Positions 45,671 to 49,520 of a stretch of 49,520 bases of DNA are shown here, in pieces (position 1 is the stretch's first letter; each line of letters begins with the position of its first letter). This stretch comes from Planctomycetota bacterium (GTDB lineage: Bacteria; Planctomycetota; Phycisphaerae; Phycisphaerales; Phycisphaeraceae). Both the position numbers and the translations under genes were made by a program. Where the stretch lies: contig JAPLMQ010000187.1 in the NCBI GenBank assembly GCA_026386955.1, forward strand, positions 1 to 49,520, read 5' to 3'. Under the pieces are notes generated by a model. That model saw only the letters and a list, made by a program, of their open reading frames with translations. It had not been told where the DNA came from and made no database searches.

Positions 45671-46570
45671 TCAGCGCCCTCCCTTGCGACGGCTCGCGAT
45701 CGTCACCAGCGTCAGCCGGCGCACGGGCGCGGCTTCGATGCGCTGCAGTACATCTTGATGGGTCGCCCCGGCCCGCTTCCACGCTCGGGCATCCTTCACA
45801 GGGTCGGGAGGCGTGATGATCCGCACCGCGGGGGCAATCGTCACCAGCACGACGGCCAGGCTCTCCGCACCGCGCCGGCCGGGGGCATCGGCGTCGGCCA
45901 CAATCACCACCTCGGTCGCCTCGCGAAGCCGAACCAGCTCCGCCAGCGCCAGCGTCCCGCCCGTGCAACTTGGCCGGCCGACAGCGTCGAACCCCAGGTC
46001 CAGCAGGGCGGCGCAGTCGGTTGGGCCTTCCGTCACCAGCAGCCGGCCGCCTCGCGCGGCCTCGCCCGGAGCGTCCAGCCCCACGGGGATGAACAGCCCT
46101 TCCTTTCCGCCCTTGATCGACAGCTTGGCACCCGACGGGAAGCGCAGGCGGACGCCTCGCACCTCGCTGGCAGGCCCAGCCATCGGGAAGGCCCACGCGC
46201 CGTGGTCGTCAGCCCAGCCGATCCGCAGTCGGCGCAGGCTGCCCACCGTCAGACCCAGGTCGTCGGCCAGTTGCACCAGCCGGTCGGGGTCCACCGCCGC
46301 GGCGTAACGGTCCGCAACTTCGGCCCAATCGCGCACGGGCGTTTCGGCCGGCTCGGGGGCCACCCGCAGCACCCGCCGGACCGGGCCGGGGGGCAGGGCC
46401 ACCTCCCGCAACCGATGCAGCCAGCCGGCATCGCCGACCCGCTTGGGCGACTCGACGCGCTGGCACAGCGCCGCCGACTCGTCCGCGGCCACGGCGCACC
46501 AGTCGGGCTTCTCGCAAACCGGGCAGGGATTCGCCCGCGTCACCCGTCGCCAATCGTCTCGGGTTGTCAT
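45671..46570 (-). CDS. TOPRIM-domain primase-like protein
   Basis: This 299-residue protein begins with a zinc-ribbon-like set, Cys16, Cys19, Cys25 and Cys36 (CPVCEKPDWC), then a helical linker and a TOPRIM domain: Glu181 in LLVTEGPTDCAALL and the metal pair D226/D228 in VVIVADADAPG. This is the make-up of short phage/plasmid primases. It overlaps the upstream HTH gene by 4 bases and abuts the ATPase start. It is likely to prime replication of the element. Confidence 0.88.
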   Translation of the reverse strand: MTTRDDWRRVTRANPCPVCEKPDWCAVAADESAALCQRVESPKRVGDAGWLHRLREVALPPGPVRRVLRVAPEPAETPVRDWAEVADRYAAAVDPDRLVQLADDLGLTVGSLRRLRIGWADDHGAWAFPMAGPASEVRGVRLRFPSGAKLSIKGGKEGLFIPVGLDAPGEAARGGRLLVTEGPTDCAALLDLGFDAVGRPSCTGGTLALAELVRLREATEVVIVADADAPGRRGAESLAVVLVTIAPAVRIITPPDPVKDARAWKRAGATHQDVLQRIEAAPVRRLTLVTIASRRKGGR

Positions 46571-46800
46571 TGCGCACCCCCGTTCCCCGGGATGGCCGAT
46601 TGCTCGTCCAGCCAGCGGCGCACGGCGTCCACGGGATACATTACGGTCGCCCCGCGCCGAACGTGGGGGATTTCGCCGGCGTCGGTCCAGGTCCAGAGGG
46701 TTCGCTCTGAAACTCCCAGCGCCGCCGCCATCTTTCGCGGGCGAAGCGCCAAGGTGTACGTAGCAGGCTCAACGTTGGAAGGCAGCACGGGATTAGCCAT
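46567..46800 (-). CDS. MerR/excisionase-type HTH protein
   Basis: This 77-residue protein has a winged HTH of the helix_turn_helix/MerR type: PRKMAAALGVSERTLWTWTD followed by GEIPHVRRG and VMYPVDAVRRWLDE. These are typical of excisionases and small element-borne regulators. It overlaps the following TOPRIM gene by 4 bases and the preceding HTH gene by 8 bases. It may bind the attachment sites or the element's control region. Confidence 0.87.
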   Translation of the reverse strand: MANPVLPSNVEPATYTLALRPRKMAAALGVSERTLWTWTDAGEIPHVRRGATVMYPVDAVRRWLDEQSAIPGNGGAQ

Positions 46801-47062
46801 TGGCCACCCCCTCGCCGCCGGCGGACTGGACCGGTCTGGCAGGCGGTTGGAGTTGTGCCCCGCTGTCGAACCAGGCGATCAATTCGGCTCGGGACCACAA
46901 CAGTTTCGCCCCCAGCCGGCGGGGCTGGGGCAGGCCACCGCCTTTTCGCAGCTTGTGGAAATGTGACCGGCTCACGCCGATCAGGCGGGCTGCCGGTCCG
47001 GACGTAAGGCCCAGCGGGGCATCGGGATAGGGAACGGGCGCGGGGAACGACGTGGGGGGCAT
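46793..47062 (-). CDS. Second HTH protein (AlpA/excisionase-like), first gene of the operon
   Basis: ATG 47062 is chosen because an AAGGAGG ribosome site stands seven bases upstream; longer frames run to 47302 but have low-complexity Arg/Pro sequence. The 89-residue protein has GLTSGPAARLIGVSRSHFHK and LWSRAELIAWFDSG, an AlpA/HTH_17-type DNA-binding domain often used as transcriptional activator or excisionase of phage-like elements. It is the first gene of the element's minus-strand operon and overlaps the next by 8 bases. Confidence 0.85.
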   Translation of the reverse strand: MPPTSFPAPVPYPDAPLGLTSGPAARLIGVSRSHFHKLRKGGGLPQPRRLGAKLLWSRAELIAWFDSGAQLQPPARPVQSAGGEGVANG

Positions 47063-47089
47063 TGCTGCCTCCTTGCAAGGTGCCGATCC

Positions 47090-47119
47090 TTGACAGCCAG
47101 GCCGGGCGTCGCTTACCGT
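47090..47119 (+). promoter_or_regulatory. Candidate plus-strand promoter of small RNA
   Basis: A perfect -35 TTGACA (47090-47095) with an 18-base gap to TACCGT (47114-47119; three of six). It points away from the operon and lies close upstream of the operon start codon. Predicted start near 47126. A terminator 85 bases on defines a short transcript. Confidence 0.5.
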
Positions 47120-47125
47120 GCGTTT

Positions 47126-47211
47126 GGAGTTCGCTGACGGCGGGCGGTCCCGATCGCCTCTGTCGGACACGACTTTGGGGGCGGGCCGCTCTAACGGCTC
47201 GCCCCTTTTTC
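47126..47211 (+). ncRNA. Candidate small RNA, antisense to the operon leader
   Basis: The stretch begins near the predicted start and ends in a strong intrinsic terminator (stem 47178-47188 with 47195-47205). Upstream of it the bases CTGACGGCGG and CGCCTCTGTCGG can pair with a few mismatches, giving a first hairpin. If the operon on the minus strand is transcribed from beyond 47211, this RNA is complementary to its leader. No known RNA family recognised; it is a prediction. Confidence 0.45.
47178..47210 (+). terminator. Intrinsic terminator in the control region
   Basis: GGGGCGGGCCG and CGGCTCGCCCC (one G-U pair) form an 11-bp stem with the loop CTCTAA, followed by TTTTT. It is oriented for plus-strand transcription, where no protein gene is found upstream, so it must end a short non-coding transcript. 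Confidence 0.85.
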
Positions 47212-47560
47212 GTATCCACCTCGGCGTTCGGCGGTCCGCCACGGTATTTACTAAGGTAACGAGGGCGGGGGGCGCGGGCAAACCCCACCTATTGTGTGTC
47301 AAACGCCCGCATGCCCAATATGTTGTGTTTTTCTAAGAATCTGCCACCGTAACCTCCGTTTTGAACGGGTTTTGCCATCTCACTGGCGTCGGTTCGCTTC
47401 AAAACACCTTGCGGGGTTGCCGACCGGTTATCCACAACTCATTGTCCACGAGGCGGATATGCCGTTCACAAACTGTCCGGCGTATTTTCTAGCTTCTGTT
47501 CTGTCAGAGCGTGTTGCCGAAGATGCTCGGAAATATCGAGCCGCGTCGAACCTCCCTAAA
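47212..47560. other. AT-richer control region with DnaA boxes (candidate origin)
   Basis: This 350-base stretch has no gene. It is noticeably AT-richer than its surroundings, and holds a perfect DnaA box TTATCCACA (47428-47436), a near match TTGTCCACG (47442-47450) and TTCACA (about 47465). A palindrome GGTATTTAC/TAAGGTAAC-like run lies near 47245-47262. It could be the replication origin of the element, given the primase and ATPase genes. No iterons were recognised. Confidence 0.45.
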
Positions 47561-48051
47561 TAATTGACTTCGGCGCACCACACTTTGCCGACGATCGGCC
47601 CAGGTTAGACCCGCAACGCCCGCCCCTACTAAAGGGACCCGCGAGATGCCCCCCGCGGGCAGCCTCTCCGCCGGGAAAGAAAGTCTGTCGCCATCCTCAA
47701 CGGGCACGGCAGTAGTCGCGTGATGGCACCTCCGGGGGAGGACCCGAACCCAGGGTCCGAAACCCGTGAATTGGCGCGTGCGCCGGCCACACGGTTCGCC
47801 GCTCGGGCCGGAAGAGAAGAACAGCCCCCAGGGCTACCCCCCACCCCAAAACTTGCGGCCGCGCGCGTAGCGGGTCGCCACGGTCCGTGGTTTCGACCCG
47901 CCAGAGACGAGAGCCCCGGCGTTTGGTAACTCTTCAAAAAACACGCGGGGCAGGTCAACGGTCTACAAGCCGCGCCGCCGAGAGACGCACCCCCCCCGCC
48001 CCCCTTGGGCTGCGCCACCGCGAGGGCTCAACGTGGCGAATCAAGTGATCC
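47561..48051. other. Gap without a gene, rich in hairpins
   Basis: The frames here are low-complexity. There are several GC-rich hairpins (for example CCTCC-GGG-GGAGG near 47728 and GGACCC/GGGTCC at about 47739-47757). I see no protein or RNA gene I can name. It may contain the right end of the element, but no copy of the tRNA-Glu 3' end could be found by eye. Confidence 0.5.
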
Positions 48052-48201
48052 TCACCCCTTCCCCGCCTTCGCCAGATACGCCAACTCCATCTCCAGCGTC
48101 TGCGGGTCGCGGCAGACGTGGAACACCCAATCCCCGTGCTCCTTCGCGTTGTTCACCGTGTCAACCCACTTCCGCGCCGCGAGGACCGTCCCATCGGCTT
48201 G
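48052..48201 (-). pseudogene. C-terminal remnant of a restriction-type DEAD/DEAH helicase
   Basis: Read on the minus strand in the same frame as the upstream kinase but after its stop, this gives ARKWVDTVNNAKEHGDWVFH and CRDPQTLEMEL, then LAKAGKG and a stop. The pattern is that of the last residues of type III restriction / DEAD-box helicase proteins. Nothing upstream belongs to it: the histidine kinase stop is directly before. The rest of the gene has been lost or displaced. Confidence 0.7.
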
Positions 48202-49353
48202 TCACGTGGGGAGAAACACGCTGATCCGCGTCCCACGGCCAGGCGCGGCGTCGACCTCCATCCGCCCGCCCAGCAGTTCAAGCCGCTCACGGATGCTCAG
48301 CAGACCGAAGCCCTCGCCCGACCGACTCACGGTGCCGAGCCGCGGGGTCCCGCTGGCGTTCTCCATAACGAAGCCCTTGCCCTGGTCTTCGATTTCCAAT
48401 TCGACTAGGCCGTCCTCCCCGAAGCGCAGGCGGATCTGGGCCTGGGCCACGCCCGCGTGCTTGACCGTGTTGAACAGCAGTTCCCGGGTCGTCTGGAAGA
48501 GGAAGGCCTTTATGTCTATGTCGCCCGGGTCTGCCGCCGCGTCGACCACGACGAGGACCTCCAGACCGTACTTCTCCAGCATCCACCGGGCGAGCCAGTC
48601 CAGCGCCGCCACCAAACCACCGGTGTACAGAATCGGCGGGCTCAGTTCGATGGCCAAGGACCGGCACCCCTCGATGGATTCGTCCAGAATGTCATAGAAC
48701 TTCTGGAAATTACTGCCGCCCTTGTACGGCACTTTGTCCAGCGATTCCAGACGCATCTTGGCCGCCACCAGAAGTTGCTGGATGTGGTCGTGCAGGACTT
48801 GCGCCATCCGCCGCCGCTCGCGGTTCTCGACCTGGGTCATCTCGAGTGCCAGGGCCTGCAACTGCACCGTCCGCCGGTGAACGTCGGCGGTGCGATCCGC
48901 CATGCGCTGCTCCAGCCGCGAGTTGGCCTCCTCCAAGTCGCCCCGCATACGGCGGAGTGTCAGGTGCGTCTCGACACGCGCGTGCAATTCTTCCATCTGA
49001 AACGGCTTGGTGATGTAATCCACCCCGCCGACGGCAAACGCCTTCACCTTGTCCGGTAGCTCGGTGAGACCGGTGATGAAGATGACGGGGATGTCCTTGA
49101 GCCGGTCATCAGCTTTGAGGTGCTCGCACACCTCGTAGCCGTTCATCTCCGGCATATTGATGTCCAGCAGGATCAAATCCGGAGGATCTCGCCTCGCCGC
49201 CAGCAGCGCCATCTTGCCGCCGGGAACCGGGCGGACCTTATACCCGCGGTCCTTGAGCATGCCCACCAGCACCTGAAGATTGACGGGGTTATCGTCCACG
49301 ACCAAGATGCTTGCGGATTGTCCGGCACTTCCCTTAGGCTTCTCCCGATCCAA
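48202..49353 (-). CDS. Response regulator-histidine kinase hybrid (REC-HisKA_3-HATPase)
   Basis: This 383-residue protein has a receiver domain with Asp64 (LILLDINMPEMNG) and Lys116 (YITKPFQ), a coiled-coil linker, a HisKA_3 dimerisation helix with His188 (MAQVLHDHIQQLLVAAKM) and an HATPase with LLFNTVKHAG, DQGKGF and GFGLLSIRERLELLGG. No transmembrane helix is seen, so it is a cytosolic, receiver-controlled kinase of the NarL/UhpB type. No partner regulator lies within the window. It sits between an island and the window edge; an 8-bp hairpin (49429-49450) is in its leader. Confidence 0.92.
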   Translation of the reverse strand: MDREKPKGSAGQSASILVVDDNPVNLQVLVGMLKDRGYKVRPVPGGKMALLAARRDPPDLILLDINMPEMNGYEVCEHLKADDRLKDIPVIFITGLTELPDKVKAFAVGGVDYITKPFQMEELHARVETHLTLRRMRGDLEEANSRLEQRMADRTADVHRRTVQLQALALEMTQVENRERRRMAQVLHDHIQQLLVAAKMRLESLDKVPYKGGSNFQKFYDILDESIEGCRSLAIELSPPILYTGGLVAALDWLARWMLEKYGLEVLVVVDAAADPGDIDIKAFLFQTTRELLFNTVKHAGVAQAQIRLRFGEDGLVELEIEDQGKGFVMENASGTPRLGTVSRSGEGFGLLSIRERLELLGGRMEVDAAPGRGTRISVFLPT

Positions 49354-49428
49354 TGGCGGCTCCCTTGCTCAACAAACTAAGGGGAGTCCTGAATAACGCC
49401 TTCGTTTTCTTTTTCCCTTGAAACCAGT

Positions 49429-49450
49429 CGACCGCCGGGCCGGGCGGTCG
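49429..49450. repeat. Hairpin upstream of the kinase
   Basis: CGACCGCC and GGCGGTCG form a perfect 8-bp stem with a 6-base loop, 76 bases upstream of the histidine kinase start. No T-run. The remaining bases up to the window edge show no gene. Confidence 0.55.
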
Positions 49451-49520
49451 GCCTGCGCAGCGTTCCCCGCTGTTTTTCCGCGGCGGGATTCGGTTTCCCG
49501 CCGCCTTGGCGCGCAGCGAT

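Noticed and set aside
47700..47790. A tRNA gene on the minus strand suggested by GGTTCGGGTCC ... GGTGCCA
   Set aside because: The T stem does not pair around the loop, and no anticodon or D arm could be found at proper spacing.
47560..49520. Right attachment site (copy of the tRNA-Glu 3' end)
   Set aside because: No convincing direct repeat of GGTTCGACTCCCCTAGGGGG was found by eye. A weak partial match near 47552 (TCGAACCTCCCTAAATAAT) has too many differences.

Overview
The window is very GC-rich. It looks like a Planctomycetota chromosome, most likely Phycisphaerae-like and possibly from a metagenome assembly. The pointers are an operon of MoxR, DUF58 and VWA proteins with secreted terpenoid-cyclase-like proteins, an ECF sigma factor / giant WD40 Ser-Thr kinase / SpoIIE phosphatase module, kinases with DWG in place of DFG, a methyltransferase / flavoenzyme / type III PKS operon, and many small palindromic repeats. 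Taxonomy is an inference from gene content only.

Layout. (1) 1-13454, plus strand: a tightly packed operon. It holds the 3' end of an unknown gene, a secreted alpha-alpha toroid protein, a secreted TIM-barrel-like protein, a secreted protein with a glutamine-amidotransferase-like C-terminus, MoxR ATPase, DUF58, and two large membrane VWA/GATase-like proteins. (2) 13525-16886, plus: methyltransferase, FAD oxidoreductase and type III polyketide synthase, the arrangement known for alkylresorcinol/hierridin-type lipids. The oxidoreductase carries an in-frame 172-bp inverted-repeat element. (3) 17173-29994: housekeeping genes (STAS protein, gyrA, ychF, pyrH, frr, a YacP-like NYN protein, acs) plus a secreted toroid/DUF4159-type protein and its unknown neighbour. 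(4) 30089-32927: a damaged stretch with a broken DegT aminotransferase containing a foreign reversed fragment, one intact PhyH dioxygenase and one internally deleted PhyH gene. (5) 32947-40945, minus: ECF sigma factor, then a giant membrane Ser/Thr kinase (single-base frameshift near its 5' end; 14 WD40-like blades; C-terminal CBM9-like domain), then an FHA-PAS-PAS-SpoIIE phosphatase. (6) 40946-42030: about 1.1 kb without a gene, with long hairpins. (7) 42031-about 48050: tRNA-Glu(CTC) with a small integrative element at its 3' end. All its genes are on the minus strand in one operon: two HTH proteins, TOPRIM primase-like protein, P-loop ATPase, small protein, XRE regulator, tyrosine integrase. 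Upstream of the operon lies a control region with a candidate plus-strand small RNA and a DnaA-box-containing possible origin. (8) 48052-49353: a C-terminal remnant of a restriction-type helicase, then a REC-histidine kinase hybrid.

The most notable signals are four families of inverted-repeat elements, one of them inside a reading frame and two with compensatory base changes; the likely replication and antisense-RNA control region of the tRNA-Glu element; and the kinase with an apparent extracytoplasmic double propeller plus sugar-binding-like domain. No CRISPR array or rRNA was seen.
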